Source of the DNA: Albimonas pacifica
GTDB taxonomy: Bacteria > Pseudomonadota > Alphaproteobacteria > Rhodobacterales > Rhodobacteraceae
Length of the DNA: 64,000 nt
NCBI RefSeq assembly: GCF_900113695.1
Contig: NZ_FOQH01000004.1
Location: 62,001-126,000, forward strand
Direction: 5' to 3'
Shown here: in pieces, positions 42,870 through 52,364 of the stretch
Position numbering within the stretch: the first letter of the stretch is position 1
How the letters are laid out: each line of letters begins with the position of its first letter
Position numbers and translations under genes: made by a program
The notes under the pieces: model-generated
Told to the model about the DNA's origin: nothing
Databases searched by the model: none
Seen by the model: only the letters and a program-made list of their open reading frames with translations

Positions 42870-44062
42870 TCGTACTGCTCCCGGTACTTGCGCACGATGT
42901 AGAGCGCCAGGACGTTCAGCCCGAGCGTCAGGACGAAAAGCGTGATGCCCAGCGCGAAGGCGACCAGCGTCTCGGGCGAGGCGAAGTCGGTGTCGCCGGT
43001 CAGCTGGCTGACGATCTTCACCGTCACGGTGGTCATCGCCTCGAACGGGTTCATCGAGAGGGTGGCGGCGGCGCCTGCGCCGAGCACCACGATCATCGTC
43101 TCGCCGATGGCCCGCGAGGCCGCCAGCAGGATCGCGCCCACGATCCCCGGCAGGGCGGCGGGAATGATCACCGAGCGGATGGTCTCGGACGGCGTCGCGC
43201 CCAGCCCCAGCGAGCCGTCGCGCATCGCCTGGGGCACCGCGTTGATGATGTCGTCCGACAGGGACGAGACGAACGGGATCAGCATGATCCCCATCACCAG
43301 CCCCGCGGTCATCACCGAGGACGAGCTGTCGCCCAGCCCCAGCGGCTGGGCGAAGTAGTCGCGCAGCATCGGGCCGACGGTGATCAGGGCGAACAGACCG
43401 TAGACGATGGTCGGGATGCCGGCCAGCACCTCGATCAGGGGCTTGGCCACGCTGCGCACCCGGCGCGAGGCGTATTCGGAGAGGTAGATCGCCGCGAACA
43501 GGCCGATGGGAACGGCCACCGCCAGCGCGATCAGCGAGATGTAGAGCGTGCCCCACAGCAGCGGCAGGATCCCGAGATCGGAGTCGCCGCGGAAGTTCGG
43601 GGACCAGGTGGTCCCGAAGAAGAACTCGGTCCACTCGTACTGGGCGAAGAAGCGCCCGGTCTCGAGCAGCATCGACATCACGATGCCGACGGTGGTCAGG
43701 ATCGCGATCGAGGAGGCCACGATCAGCAGGCCCATCACCATCGACTCGACCGCGTTGCGGGCGCGGAAATCGCGGGAGATGCGCTGGAAGGACAGGAAGA
43801 AGGCCGCGGCGGCGGCCAGCGCCGCGACGGCGTAGACGACCTCGGGCGGCAGGCCGATGAAGCTCGACGCGAAGCTGCCGATCAGCAGCACGCCCAGGCC
43901 CGTCATCCCGGTCGCCAGCGCGACGTTCCAGCCGTGGTAGTTCAGAAGCGAATGCAGGGCGCGGATGTCGCCCCCGGCGGAGGCGGCGGCCCTGCGCCGG
44001 CCCAGGAAATACCCGCCCATGACCGCGACGGCCAGCAGGACGAAGAAAAGCGTGGCGATCAT
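42866..44062 (-). CDS. pstC: phosphate ABC transporter permease PstC
   Basis: 398-residue permease: two extra N-terminal helices (residues 1-20 and about 45-65) precede the usual six. The core motifs are [20 protein letters not shown], the EAA loop [20 protein letters not shown] and [13 protein letters not shown]. It ends four bases into pstA. A 12-bp hairpin lies between it and pstS. Confidence 0.95.
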   Translation of the reverse strand: MIATLFFVLLAVAVMGGYFLGRRRAAASAGGDIRALHSLLNYHGWNVALATGMTGLGVLLIGSFASSFIGLPPEVVYAVAALAAAAAFFLSFQRISRDFRARNAVESMVMGLLIVASSIAILTTVGIVMSMLLETGRFFAQYEWTEFFFGTTWSPNFRGDSDLGILPLLWGTLYISLIALAVAVPIGLFAAIYLSEYASRRVRSVAKPLIEVLAGIPTIVYGLFALITVGPMLRDYFAQPLGLGDSSSSVMTAGLVMGIMLIPFVSSLSDDIINAVPQAMRDGSLGLGATPSETIRSVIIPAALPGIVGAILLAASRAIGETMIVVLGAGAAATLSMNPFEAMTTVTVKIVSQLTGDTDFASPETLVAFALGITLFVLTLGLNVLALYIVRKYREQYE

Positions 44063-44106
44063 GACCCAGTCGACCCCTCGGGAGAGACATGCCTTGGAGA
44101 CATGGG

Positions 44107-44131
44107 GGAGGCGGCCCTGAGGGCCGCCTCC
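44107..44131. terminator. hairpin in the pstS-pstC gap
   Basis: GGAGGCGGCCCT (44107-44118) and AGGGCCGCCTCC (44120-44131) are perfect complements with a very tight turn, so the real stem is about 10 bp. No T-run follows in the pst direction. It is likely to lower read-through or stabilise the 3' end of pstS mRNA, giving more PstS than permease. Confidence 0.6.
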
Positions 44132-44166
44132 GGGTTTTCGTCAGGTCGCTGTGGACCCGGGCGATC

Positions 44167-45198
44167 TTACATCGACTTCTCGTCGGCGATCATCGCCTGG
44201 GTGTCGGCCAGCTCGGGGTCGGAGACCAGGCCGTAGTTGGCGAGCGGCCCGTTCGGGCCGGCGACCGCGTCGGAGACGAAGAAGGAGGCGAACTCCTTCA
44301 GGCCGGGAACCTCGGCCAGGTGCGCCTTCTTCACGTAGAAGAACAGCGGACGCGACACCGGGTATTCGCCCGAGGCGATGGTCTCGGTCGAGGGGGCGAC
44401 GCCGCCCATGGTGGCGACCTTCAGCTTGTCGGTGTTGTTCTCGTAGAACGCGAGGCCGAACACGCCCACGCCGTTGGGGTTGGCGTCGATGCGGGCCAGC
44501 GTCTCGGTGTAGTCGCCGTCGATGTCGACCGAGGCGCCGTCGGTGCGCACCGCCATGCAGGCCTTCTCGGCGGCCTTCTCGTCGAGGCCGGTCGCCTGGA
44601 TCGCCTCGAGCGCGCCGGACTCCTCGCAGCCGGCCAGCAGGACCTTCTCCTCGAACACTTCACGGGTGCCGTGCTTGGTGCCAGGGATGAAGGCCTGGAT
44701 CTCGACCGCGGGCAGCGAGGCGTCGACGTCGGCCCAGGTCTTGGCGGGGTTCGCGACCATCTTGCCGTCCACCGGAACCTCGGCCGCCATGGCCTTGTAC
44801 CACTGGTCGGGGGTGAACTCAGTGAACGCGGGGCCGTCGATCTGGGAGGCGAAGACGATGCCGTCGTAGCCGATGCGGACCTCGATGATCTCGGTCACGC
44901 CGTTCTCGGCGCAGGCGGCGACCTCTTTCTCGCGGATCTTGCGCGAGGCGTTGGCGATGTCGATCGTGTTCAGGCCCACGCCCTCGCAGAACTTCTTCAG
45001 GCCGGCCGAGGAGCCGCCCGACTCGACCACGGGGGTCGGGAAGTCGAAGTTCTCGCCGAAGGCCTCGGCGACGATCGAGGCGTAGGGCAGCACGGTCGAG
45101 GAACCGGCGACCTGGATCTGGTCGCGGGACTGGGCGGCGGCCGCGCCGGCGGCCAGAATGCCGGCCACGGCCAGCGAGATCAGGTTGGTGGCTTTCAC
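44167..45198 (-). CDS. pstS: phosphate-binding protein PstS
   Basis: 343-residue periplasmic phosphate receptor. The signal peptide is MKATNLISLAVAGILAAGAA with cleavage near AAAQS. Phosphate-contact loops are VAGSSTVLPYASIVAEAF, VESGGSSAGLKKFCEG and FIPGTKHGTREVFEEK. It contains two Cys pairs (Cys-Glu near 70, Cys near 190-205). It is the first gene of pstSCAB-phoU-phoB, with a Pho-box-like repeat upstream. Confidence 0.95.
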   Translation of the reverse strand: MKATNLISLAVAGILAAGAAAAQSRDQIQVAGSSTVLPYASIVAEAFGENFDFPTPVVESGGSSAGLKKFCEGVGLNTIDIANASRKIREKEVAACAENGVTEIIEVRIGYDGIVFASQIDGPAFTEFTPDQWYKAMAAEVPVDGKMVANPAKTWADVDASLPAVEIQAFIPGTKHGTREVFEEKVLLAGCEESGALEAIQATGLDEKAAEKACMAVRTDGASVDIDGDYTETLARIDANPNGVGVFGLAFYENNTDKLKVATMGGVAPSTETIASGEYPVSRPLFFYVKKAHLAEVPGLKEFASFFVSDAVAGPNGPLANYGLVSDPELADTQAMIADEKSM

Positions 45199-45309
45199 GG
45201 GTGTCCTCCGTAATCCGTCATCGACCCGTCTGCGGCTGCGATGAACGCCGGGTCGTCGAGGCGCTGGGTAGCACCTGCCCGCGCGATGTTTATTCGCAAA
45301 ACGGCCAAG

Positions 45310-45341
45310 CTTTTATGACAGCCCAAGATACTGTCGCAAAA
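45310..45341. promoter_or_regulatory. Pho-box-like inverted repeat upstream of pstS
   Basis: On the plus strand CTTTTATGACAG (45310-45321) and CTGTCGCAAAAG (45331-45342) are inverted copies at 10 of 12 positions. Read toward pstS, the half-site is CTGTCATAAAAG, the first half of the Pho-box consensus. It is about 115 bp before the pstS start. A proper second direct half-site 11 bp away is not evident. Confidence 0.5.
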
Positions 45342-45403
45342 GGGCTTTTCCGGACGCCTGGAGGATATCCCCGAATCCCACCGTCACAAAAGGATTTCGG
45401 GCG

Positions 45404-45437
45404 GGCGGCGCCGCGGGTCCTGCCCCGCGGCGCCGCC
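45404..45437 (-). terminator. hairpin after the indolepyruvate oxidoreductase gene
   Basis: GGCGGCGCCGCGG (45404-45416) and CCGCGGCGCCGCC (45425-45437), a 13-bp stem starting five bases after the stop at 45442; a TTTT comes only some 20 bases later. Confidence 0.6.
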
Positions 45438-45441
45438 AAGT

Positions 45442-48400
45442 TCATGCAATCTTAGACAAATCCGAGACCAGTCGATCCCAGACCGGCTTGGTCTTCTCCA
45501 GATTCGCCTGCTTCACGGGGCCGAATCCCTTGATCGCGAGGGGCTGCATCAGCGCCTCGCGGCACAGGGTTTCGGTGGCCGGAGACAGCTTCGCGGCGAC
45601 CAGATCGACGAGCTGTTCGGTCTCGCCGACCAGCGCCCGCTCCATTTTCCGCTCCTCGGAGCGTCCGAAGGGATCGAGCGCAGTGCCGCGCAGCGACTTC
45701 ATGCCGGCCAGGACGGCGAAGCCCTTCTCCATCCAGGGCCCGAACTTCTGCTTGCGCGGGCGGCCGGACACCGGGTCGATCTTCGCGGTGACCGGGGGCG
45801 CGAGATGGTAGTTGACCTTCGCGTCCGGGGCGAAGTCGCGGGCGAGCTGGGCCTTCCAGTCGGGGTGGCGATGCAGGCGGGCGACCTCGTATTCGTCCTT
45901 GATCGCCATCGACTTGTGCAACGCCCGGGCCGCGAGCCGCGACAGGTCCCGACGGCCGGGCCAGTGCGCCTCCTCGGCCGCCTCCACACCCGCGAGATGC
46001 TCGCGGAAGCGGCGGGCGTAGCGGGCGGACTGGTAGTCGGTCAGGAACCGCTCGAACCGGGCGACGAGGGCGTCGTAGTCCTCGGTCTGCCAGGCCGGCA
46101 GGGTCTTCTCGCCGGCCTTCTCCTTCGCCAGACCGGGCTGGGCGACCAGCCAGCGGCCCCAGCGGAAGGCGGCGAGGTTCATGTCCACCGCAGCGCCATT
46201 CAGACGGATCGCCCGCTCGATGGCCTCGGCGGTCACGGGCAGCGCGCCGGCCTGGCAGGCGACGCCCACCAGCATCAGGTTCGCGCCCATGCCGTCGCCG
46301 ACGAGCTGCGTCGCCAGATAGGCCACGTCCTTCACCAGCACCCGGTCGTCGCCGAGCTGCCCCTTCAGGCGGCCCTCCAGCGCGCCCTCGTCGGCGCGGG
46401 CCTCGGGGTTGCGGGCGAAGGCGGGCAGCGGCTCGACCTGGCCGTTGGCGATGGCCTGGCCCTGGGCGGGGTCGATCAGGCCCATGGCCTCGTCCCCCGC
46501 GCCCACCAGCATGTCGCAGGCGAGCAGCAGCCGGCCCTTGCCGCGAGCCACCCGCGCGGGGCGGTCGTCGATCGGATGCGGGCCGATCTGCAGATGCGAC
46601 TGCACCGCGCCGTTCTTCTGGCTGAGGCCGGTCTGGTCCAGCGTCAGCGCATGCAGGCCCTCCAGCCGCGCCGCCATCGACAGCACCGCGGCCACGGTCA
46701 CCACGCCGGTCCCGCCGATGCCGGTGATGACGGCGGCGTAGTCCAGCGCAGGCGTGGTGGCGGCTTCCGGCAGCCCCTCGGGCGGGTCGTGGCGGATGCC
46801 CTTCTTGCCGAGCAGGGGGTCGGACTCGACGCCCTCGACGGTGACGAAGGACGGGCAGAAGCCCTCGAGGCAGGAGTAGTCCTTGTTGCACGCCGTCTGG
46901 TCGATGCGCCGCTTGGTGCCGAAGGGGGTGTCCAGCGGCTTGATGGCCACGCAGTTCGACTGGATGCCGCAATCCCCGCAGCCCTCGCAGACCAGCGGGT
47001 TGATCACGGCGCGCTTGGCGGGATCGGGGAACTTGCCGCGCTTGCGGCGGCGGCGCTTCTCGGCGGCGCAGGTCTGCACGTAGAGGAGCACCGTGGTCCC
47101 CTCGACCTCGCGCAGCTCGGTCTGCACCAGCAGGTTCTCGGCGCGGTCGCGGAACGAGACGTTCCCCGTGGGCCAGGTCCCCGTCTCCTTCGTCGCCTCG
47201 ATGTCGTCGGAGACGACGACCACCTGCTTCGCGCCGATGGACAGCACCTGGGCGGCGATCTCGGCCGGCAGGGGCTGGCCCTCGATCGGCTGGCCGCCGG
47301 TCATCGCCACCGCGTCGTTGTAGAGGATCTTGTAGGTGATGTTCACGCCCGGCGCGGCCGCCGCGGCCTTGATCGCCAGCATGCCGGAGTGCGTGTACGT
47401 CCCGTCGCCCAGGTTCTGGAACATGTGCTTGCGGCCGGCGAAGTTCGCCCGGCCGACCCAGTGCATGCCCTCGCCGCCCATCTGGGTGAAGAGCTGCGTG
47501 GTCTCGGGGCTGTGCAGCACCGACATCGCGTGACAGCCGATGCCCCCGCCCGCGAGGCTGCCGTCCGGCAACTTGGTCGAGCGGTTGTGCGGACACCCGG
47601 CGCAATACCACGGCGTGCGCGGCATCGCCGGCGCGTTGCCGGTCAGCTTCGGCGGCGCCGGAGGCTTCGTCTCGCAGACGCCCAGGTCGGACGCCTCGCG
47701 GGAGATGACGTCCGCCACATGCTCCGGCGACAGCTCCCCGAAGTCCTGCACCAGCGGCGAGCCGCCGGCGTCGCGCTTGCCGGTCAGGATCGGGCGCGGG
47801 CCGGGGGCGTTGACCAGCAGATGCGCGAGCTCGGTTTCGACGAGCGAGCGCTTCTCCTCGATCACCAGCAGCTGGTCGTAGCCCTGCACGAACTCGAGCA
47901 GCGAGGCGGGCTCCACGGGCCAGGTCATCCGCATCCGGAACAGGCCGATGCCCGAGGCGGCGGCCCGCTCGGGGTCCAGGTCCAGCAGCTTCAGCCCGGC
48001 CATGGCGTCGCCGAAGGCCTTGCCGACGGCGACGATGCCCAGGCGCTTGGGCCCCGCCGGCTCGAACACCGGCTCGTTGAGCCGGTTGGCGCGGGCGTAG
48101 TCCTTCACCGCCTGCATCCGCACGGCCATCCGCCGCTCCTGCACCACGTAGGGCAGGAAGCCGCCGGTGTTGTGGAGGGGAACCTCGAAGCCGGGCAGCG
48201 GCGGCAGCACGGGCGTCGGGCGAAGGCGGTCCAGCGCCACGGTCGCGGCGCTGTCGGCCACGTCGGTCACGATCTTCATCGAGGTCACGGCCCCGGTGTG
48301 CCGCGACATGGCGAAGGCGTGCAGGCCCAGCGGCACGATCTCGTGCACCGAGGCCGGATAGAGCACCGGGACCATCACGTGCATCATCGCCTGCTCGGAC

Positions 48401-48879
48401 TGGTGCGCGGTGGTCGAGCTCTTCGACATCGGGTCGTCGCCCAGCAGGTAGACGGTCCCGCCCCTGGGATGCGCCCCCGCCAGCGCCCCGTGCTTCATCG
48501 CGTCCAGCGAGCGGTCGACCCCCGGCCCCTTGCCGTACCAGATCGAGAACACGCCCTCGACGGTCGGATCCTCGGCCGCCCCCAGGCTCTGGGTGCCCGA
48601 GATCGCGGTGGCCGCCAGGTCCTCGTTCAGGCCGGGGTTGAAGACGATGTTGCGCGCCTTCAGCTCCTCGGCCGCGCGGGCCAGCTCCTGGTCGAACCCG
48701 CCGATGGGCGAGCCGCGGTAGCCGGAAATGTAGCCGCCCGTCTTCAGCCCGGCGTCGCGGTCGACGTCGGCCTGTTCCAGCGCGAGGCGCACCAGCGCCT
48801 GCATGCCGTTCATCAGGGCCGCGCCCTTCGACACACGATACTTGTCGGTAAGGGCGACCTGGGCGTCCAGCGGAGCCAT
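45442..48879 (-). CDS. indolepyruvate ferredoxin oxidoreductase, single-chain (IorA-IorB fusion type)
   Basis: 1145-residue TPP and Fe-S enzyme that decarboxylates aryl-pyruvates to aryl-acetyl-CoA. The N-terminal pyrimidine-type region includes GGYISGYRGSPIGGFDQEL; the TPP domain has WYCAGCPHNRSTKLPDGSLA and GGEGMHWVGRANF; the Cys cluster CEGCGDCGIQSNC continues to CNKDYSCLEGFCP for [4Fe-4S]; the gamma domain is GIGGTGVVTVAAVLSMAARL. The start at 48877-48879 has GGGAGGAGG five bases upstream. It stands alone, with no paa or ferredoxin gene next to it. Confidence 0.93.
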   Translation of the reverse strand: MAPLDAQVALTDKYRVSKGAALMNGMQALVRLALEQADVDRDAGLKTGGYISGYRGSPIGGFDQELARAAEELKARNIVFNPGLNEDLAATAISGTQSLGAAEDPTVEGVFSIWYGKGPGVDRSLDAMKHGALAGAHPRGGTVYLLGDDPMSKSSTTAHQSEQAMMHVMVPVLYPASVHEIVPLGLHAFAMSRHTGAVTSMKIVTDVADSAATVALDRLRPTPVLPPLPGFEVPLHNTGGFLPYVVQERRMAVRMQAVKDYARANRLNEPVFEPAGPKRLGIVAVGKAFGDAMAGLKLLDLDPERAAASGIGLFRMRMTWPVEPASLLEFVQGYDQLLVIEEKRSLVETELAHLLVNAPGPRPILTGKRDAGGSPLVQDFGELSPEHVADVISREASDLGVCETKPPAPPKLTGNAPAMPRTPWYCAGCPHNRSTKLPDGSLAGGGIGCHAMSVLHSPETTQLFTQMGGEGMHWVGRANFAGRKHMFQNLGDGTYTHSGMLAIKAAAAAPGVNITYKILYNDAVAMTGGQPIEGQPLPAEIAAQVLSIGAKQVVVVSDDIEATKETGTWPTGNVSFRDRAENLLVQTELREVEGTTVLLYVQTCAAEKRRRRKRGKFPDPAKRAVINPLVCEGCGDCGIQSNCVAIKPLDTPFGTKRRIDQTACNKDYSCLEGFCPSFVTVEGVESDPLLGKKGIRHDPPEGLPEAATTPALDYAAVITGIGGTGVVTVAAVLSMAARLEGLHALTLDQTGLSQKNGAVQSHLQIGPHPIDDRPARVARGKGRLLLACDMLVGAGDEAMGLIDPAQGQAIANGQVEPLPAFARNPEARADEGALEGRLKGQLGDDRVLVKDVAYLATQLVGDGMGANLMLVGVACQAGALPVTAEAIERAIRLNGAAVDMNLAAFRWGRWLVAQPGLAKEKAGEKTLPAWQTEDYDALVARFERFLTDYQSARYARRFREHLAGVEAAEEAHWPGRRDLSRLAARALHKSMAIKDEYEVARLHRHPDWKAQLARDFAPDAKVNYHLAPPVTAKIDPVSGRPRKQKFGPWMEKGFAVLAGMKSLRGTALDPFGRSEERKMERALVGETEQLVDLVAAKLSPATETLCREALMQPLAIKGFGPVKQANLEKTKPVWDRLVSDLSKIA

Positions 48880-49061
48880 CCGCGCCTCCTCCCTAATCAG
48901 GTCGTGGATGCTGACCAACATAAGCCTGCATCGATCACATGCAAAAGGATTGTCCGGCCATCGGCACGGCTTCGCAAGCGGGGATCACGCCCGCGGGGGT
49001 CTGACGGGCTCGTGATCGGGGCGGGGCTCGCCGGCGGCGGCGGCGCGCTAGCTTGGCGGGG

Positions 49062-49625
49062 ATGACCCGACGTCGAACCCTGCTCCGCACCCTCGTCGCG
49101 CTGGCGGCCCTCGCCGTCGCGCCGGTCCCGCCGCTCGCCGCGCAGCCGCTGGACGGGCCCGGCACGATCCTAATCATGCGCCACGCCCTGGCGCCCGGGG
49201 TGGGGGACCCGGCCGGCTTCCGGCTCGACGATCCCTCCACCCAGCGCAACCTGGACGAGACGGGCCGCGCGCAGGCCCGCGCCATCGGCGCGCGGCTGCG
49301 GGCGGCGGGCTTCGTCGCCGACCGCGTCCTGACCAGCCGCTGGCGCCGCTGCTCGGAGACCGCCGAGCTGCTGGACCTCGGTCCCGTCGAGCCCTTCCCC
49401 GCCCTCGATTCCTTCTTCGGCCGCCGCGAGCGTCGCGCCGAACAGACCGAGGCCCTGCGCCGGTTCCTGACGGAGCTGCCGCCCGAGAGCCGCGTGATGC
49501 TGGTCACCCACCAGGTCAACATCACCGCCCTGACCGGCGTCGTCCCCCGCTCGGGCGAGATCCTGTCGCTGGCGGTCGGCGCCGACGGCGCGGTCGAGGT
49601 GCTGGAGCGGATCCCGCCCCCCTGA
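49062..49625 (+). CDS. exported histidine-phosphatase-family protein
   Basis: 187 residues with a signal peptide (MTRRRTLLRTLVALAALAVA, cleavage near LAAQ; twin-Arg start RRRTLL possible). The phosphohistidine motif is ILIMRHALAPG (RHA in place of the usual RHG), with Arg in LTSRWRRCSETAELL and the second catalytic His in VMLVTHQVNITALTG. Periplasmic phosphatase of unknown substrate. It is divergent from the indolepyruvate gene and ends at a bidirectional terminator facing sdhB. Confidence 0.87.
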   Translation: MTRRRTLLRTLVALAALAVAPVPPLAAQPLDGPGTILIMRHALAPGVGDPAGFRLDDPSTQRNLDETGRAQARAIGARLRAAGFVADRVLTSRWRRCSETAELLDLGPVEPFPALDSFFGRRERRAEQTEALRRFLTELPPESRVMLVTHQVNITALTGVVPRSGEILSLAVGADGAVEVLERIPPP

Positions 49626-49638
49626 CCCCCACAACGAA

Positions 49639-49665
49639 AAACCCCCGCCGGAGGGGCGGGGGTTT
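49639..49665. terminator. bidirectional terminator (phosphatase gene / sdhB)
   Basis: AAACCCCCGCC (49639-49649) and GGCGGGGGTTT (49655-49665) around a 5-base loop; AAAAA/TTT runs flank both sides. Confidence 0.82.
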
Positions 49666-49693
49666 CGCGCGGGCCGGCCGGGGCCGGGGCCGG

Positions 49694-50473
49694 TCACATG
49701 GTGCGCTCGACCATCATCTTCTTGATCTCGGCGATGGACTTCGCCGGGTTCAGGCCCTTGGGGCAGGTCTTGGCGCAGTTCATGATCGTGTGGCAGCGGT
49801 AGAGGCGGAACGGATCCTCGAGGAAGTCGAGCCGCTCCTGGGTGGCCTCGTCCCGGCTGTCGATCAGCCAGCGGTAGGCGTGCAGCAGCGCGGCCGGCCC
49901 GAGGTAGCGGTCGCCGTTCCACCAGTAGCTGGGGCAGGCGGTCGAGCAGGAGGCGCACATCACGCACTCATAGAGCCCGTCGAGCTTCTTGCGGTCCTCG
50001 ATCGACTGGCGCCACTCCTTCTCGGGGGCGGTCGTGTGCGTCTCCAGCCAGGGCATGATCGCGGCATGCTGGGCGTAGAAATGGGTCAGGTCGGGGATCA
50101 GGTCCTTGACCACCGGCATGTGCGGCAGCGGGTAGATCTTCACGTCGCCCGAGACCTCGTCGAGGCCGTAGATGCAGGCCAGCGTGTTGATCCCGTCGAT
50201 GTTCATCGCGCAGGAGCCGCAGATGCCTTCCCGGCAGGAGCGGCGGAAGGTCAGCGTCGGATCGATCTCGTTCTTGATCTTGATCAGCGCGTCCAGGATC
50301 ATCGGCCCGCAGCTGTCCATGTCCACGAAATACGTGTCCACGCGCGGGTTCGCGTCGTCGTCCGGCGACCAGCGGTAGATCTTGAACGTCCGGACGTTGG
50401 TCGCGCCCTCGGGCCGCGGCCAGGTCTTGCCGACGGTCACGCGGGAGTTCTTGGGCAGGTTGAATTGAACCAT
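49694..50473 (-). CDS. sdhB: succinate dehydrogenase iron-sulfur subunit
   Basis: 259 residues. The [2Fe-2S] ligands are in [16 protein letters not shown] with the earlier [11 protein letters not shown]; the [4Fe-4S] and [3Fe-4S] ligands are [16 protein letters not shown] and [15 protein letters not shown]. It carries electrons from SdhA FAD to ubiquinone. It starts 13 bp after the glycosyltransferase gene that, with a methyltransferase, separates it from sdhA. Confidence 0.97.
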   Translation of the reverse strand: MVQFNLPKNSRVTVGKTWPRPEGATNVRTFKIYRWSPDDDANPRVDTYFVDMDSCGPMILDALIKIKNEIDPTLTFRRSCREGICGSCAMNIDGINTLACIYGLDEVSGDVKIYPLPHMPVVKDLIPDLTHFYAQHAAIMPWLETHTTAPEKEWRQSIEDRKKLDGLYECVMCASCSTACPSYWWNGDRYLGPAALLHAYRWLIDSRDEATQERLDFLEDPFRLYRCHTIMNCAKTCPKGLNPAKSIAEIKKMMVERTM

Positions 50474-50486
50474 ATCGTTAGGCTCC

Positions 50487-51593
50487 CTAGCTGGCGGGTT
50501 CGGCGGGACGCGGAGCGGACGGAGGAGCGTCCAGAACCCGCGGGCCGGATTGGGTGCGTCGCCAGCGGCGACGACGGCTGACTTGTTCTTTCACCGATCG
50601 GACCGCGACCCACGCGACGCGCGAGAGGCCGCTGCGCCGCTCCCAGGCCTCGAAATCCGCGGCGACGACGCCGTTGAGCGCGTCGATCCACATGTCGCGG
50701 AAGAGCTCGTCGGTCCACTCCCGGCGCCGCACCCGCCCGTTCTCGACCATCGCGGCGTAGAGCTCGGGATCGGCGATCAGCCGGTCGATGGCGGCCAGCG
50801 CGTCCTCGACGGTCCGAACCTCGATGTAGTCGAGCTCGCTGCGGCGCATCTCGGCGTAGGCGGGCTCGGGACCCAGCAGCGCCGGGGTCTCGCCCCACCA
50901 GGCGTTGACCAGCTTGCTGCCCGGCTTCGTGCGGATGTCGAACTCCGTGAGGTTGCGCACCGCGATCACCAGGTCGCAGTCGCGATAGTCGGCCCAGTTG
51001 GGGCGCCCGGACCGGAAGGCCTCGACTCCGATGTCGTAGTCGACGCCCCGCTCGGCAAGGGCCGCGCGGAAGCTGTCGGAGCGGAAGTCGGCGTAGAGAT
51101 TGGCCGGCCAGCCCTTGAAGGAGAGCTTGCGGATCGCGGCGCCGCGGGCGGGATCGCGCGGCAGGATGCCGGCCTGCAGCCAGATCGGAATGAAGATCCC
51201 GTTGCGCCGCCCCGCGTCCTGTCGGTTCTGGCTCGCCACGAAATTCGCCAGCATCGGCCAGTGCTTGTCGCCGCGCGCGATCATCACGTAGGGGCGCACG
51301 CCCCGGTTGGTCCAGCGCAGGGTGACGGCGTCGCAGACGTTGATCGCGCCGCGCCGGGTCTGCGTGGCGTAGGTGCACTCGCAGCCGGCGCGCCGCAGCT
51401 CGTAGCACACCCGCGACACCCAGCAGTCGACGTTCTGGAGGCTGCGCTCGAGCAGCGTCTCCATCGACAGCTCGACCGGCGCGCCGTCGAGCAGCTCGGG
51501 CCAGACCTGATCCGGCGGGCAGACGAAATGGACCGGGCGCCTGAGCGACCGGGTCGCCGGACGCTCGGCCACGACGTTCGAGACGGCCATCAT
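50487..51593 (-). CDS. glycosyltransferase-like protein inserted in the sdh operon
   Basis: 368 residues. The C-terminal half has the GT-B donor-side pattern: [60 protein letters not shown] and [16 protein letters not shown]. The N-terminal half (about 20-180) has unusual Cys ([19 protein letters not shown]). I recognise the fold class, not a named family. No signal peptide; the last 30 residues are basic and Pro-rich. It overlaps the methyltransferase stop as ATGA and is followed by sdhB after 13 bp, so it must be carried on the sdh transcript. Confidence 0.75.
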   Translation of the reverse strand: MMAVSNVVAERPATRSLRRPVHFVCPPDQVWPELLDGAPVELSMETLLERSLQNVDCWVSRVCYELRRAGCECTYATQTRRGAINVCDAVTLRWTNRGVRPYVMIARGDKHWPMLANFVASQNRQDAGRRNGIFIPIWLQAGILPRDPARGAAIRKLSFKGWPANLYADFRSDSFRAALAERGVDYDIGVEAFRSGRPNWADYRDCDLVIAVRNLTEFDIRTKPGSKLVNAWWGETPALLGPEPAYAEMRRSELDYIEVRTVEDALAAIDRLIADPELYAAMVENGRVRRREWTDELFRDMWIDALNGVVAADFEAWERRSGLSRVAWVAVRSVKEQVSRRRRWRRTQSGPRVLDAPPSAPRPAEPAS

Positions 51594-52351
51594 CGCCCCG
51601 CCCCCGGAGCGGCGGCCTTGCGCGCCACGAACAGCGTCTCGCCGCGCTGGAGGCCGAAGCGGAACACGTCCGGCTCGACCGCGGTGAAGTCCTCGACCGC
51701 GAAGCCGGCCTGCGCCAGGCGGTCGCGGAAGTCGCGGCCGTAGAAGCGCAGGTGCAGCGGGTCGGTGTAGTAGGCGCGCCGGTCCTCGGGCGAGGTCCAG
51801 GCGGGGTTCTCGAGCGTCTCGGCCCAGCCCTCGACCAGCGGGACGGTGACCAGGAACAGACCGCCGGGGGCGAGGACGCGGTGCAGCTCGGCCAGCGCCT
51901 TGCGGTCGTCGAGATGCTCGAGCACATGGTTGGCGATGGCGACGTCCCAGCTCGCGTCGGGCTGGTCGATCGCCTCCATGTCCAGGTGCAGGTCGTGGCC
52001 GGGCAGGATGTCGGCCGTCGCGTAGCGCGCGGCCAGCGGCTGCACGACCGCAGTCAGGATCGGCTCGGAAGCGAAATGCAGGACGCGCCGGCCCTCGATC
52101 TCCGCCGCCCCGCCCCGGTCGAGCCAGAGCTTGAAGAGGCGATGGCGCGGGCGGCTGTCGCAGGACGGGCACCAGATGCCGGGCTTGGTGCGCACCGGGC
52201 TGAACCGGCCACGGTAGCCGCACAGGCAGCAGTCGCGCTCCGGCCCCTCGGCCGCGAGACGCGCCAGGTGCTCGACCGCAAGCCGGGCCCGAAGGTCCAG
52301 CTTCTCGTCGATCTCCGCCTGGCTGCGTCCGCGCGGCTGGGCTCCGTCCAT
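51590..52351 (-). CDS. SAM-dependent methyltransferase with N-terminal zinc ribbon, inserted in the sdh operon
   Basis: 253 residues. A zinc ribbon is formed by Cys41-x2-Cys44 (CCLCGYRG) and Cys61-x2-Cys64 (WCPSCDSRPRHRLFKLWL), a pattern known from methyltransferases linked to surface-glycan genes. The class I fold follows: RVLHFASEPILTAVVQPLAA (motif I region), DLHLDMEAIDQPDASWDVAI, NHVLEHLDDRKALAELHRVL and GGLFLVTVPLV. It starts 13 bp after sdhA (GAGGG upstream) and overlaps the glycosyltransferase gene. The target is probably a sugar or polymer end, by association. Confidence 0.85.
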   Translation of the reverse strand: MDGAQPRGRSQAEIDEKLDLRARLAVEHLARLAAEGPERDCCLCGYRGRFSPVRTKPGIWCPSCDSRPRHRLFKLWLDRGGAAEIEGRRVLHFASEPILTAVVQPLAARYATADILPGHDLHLDMEAIDQPDASWDVAIANHVLEHLDDRKALAELHRVLAPGGLFLVTVPLVEGWAETLENPAWTSPEDRRAYYTDPLHLRFYGRDFRDRLAQAGFAVEDFTAVEPDVFRFGLQRGETLFVARKAAAPGAGR

Positions 52352-52364
52352 TCCGATCAGGCCC

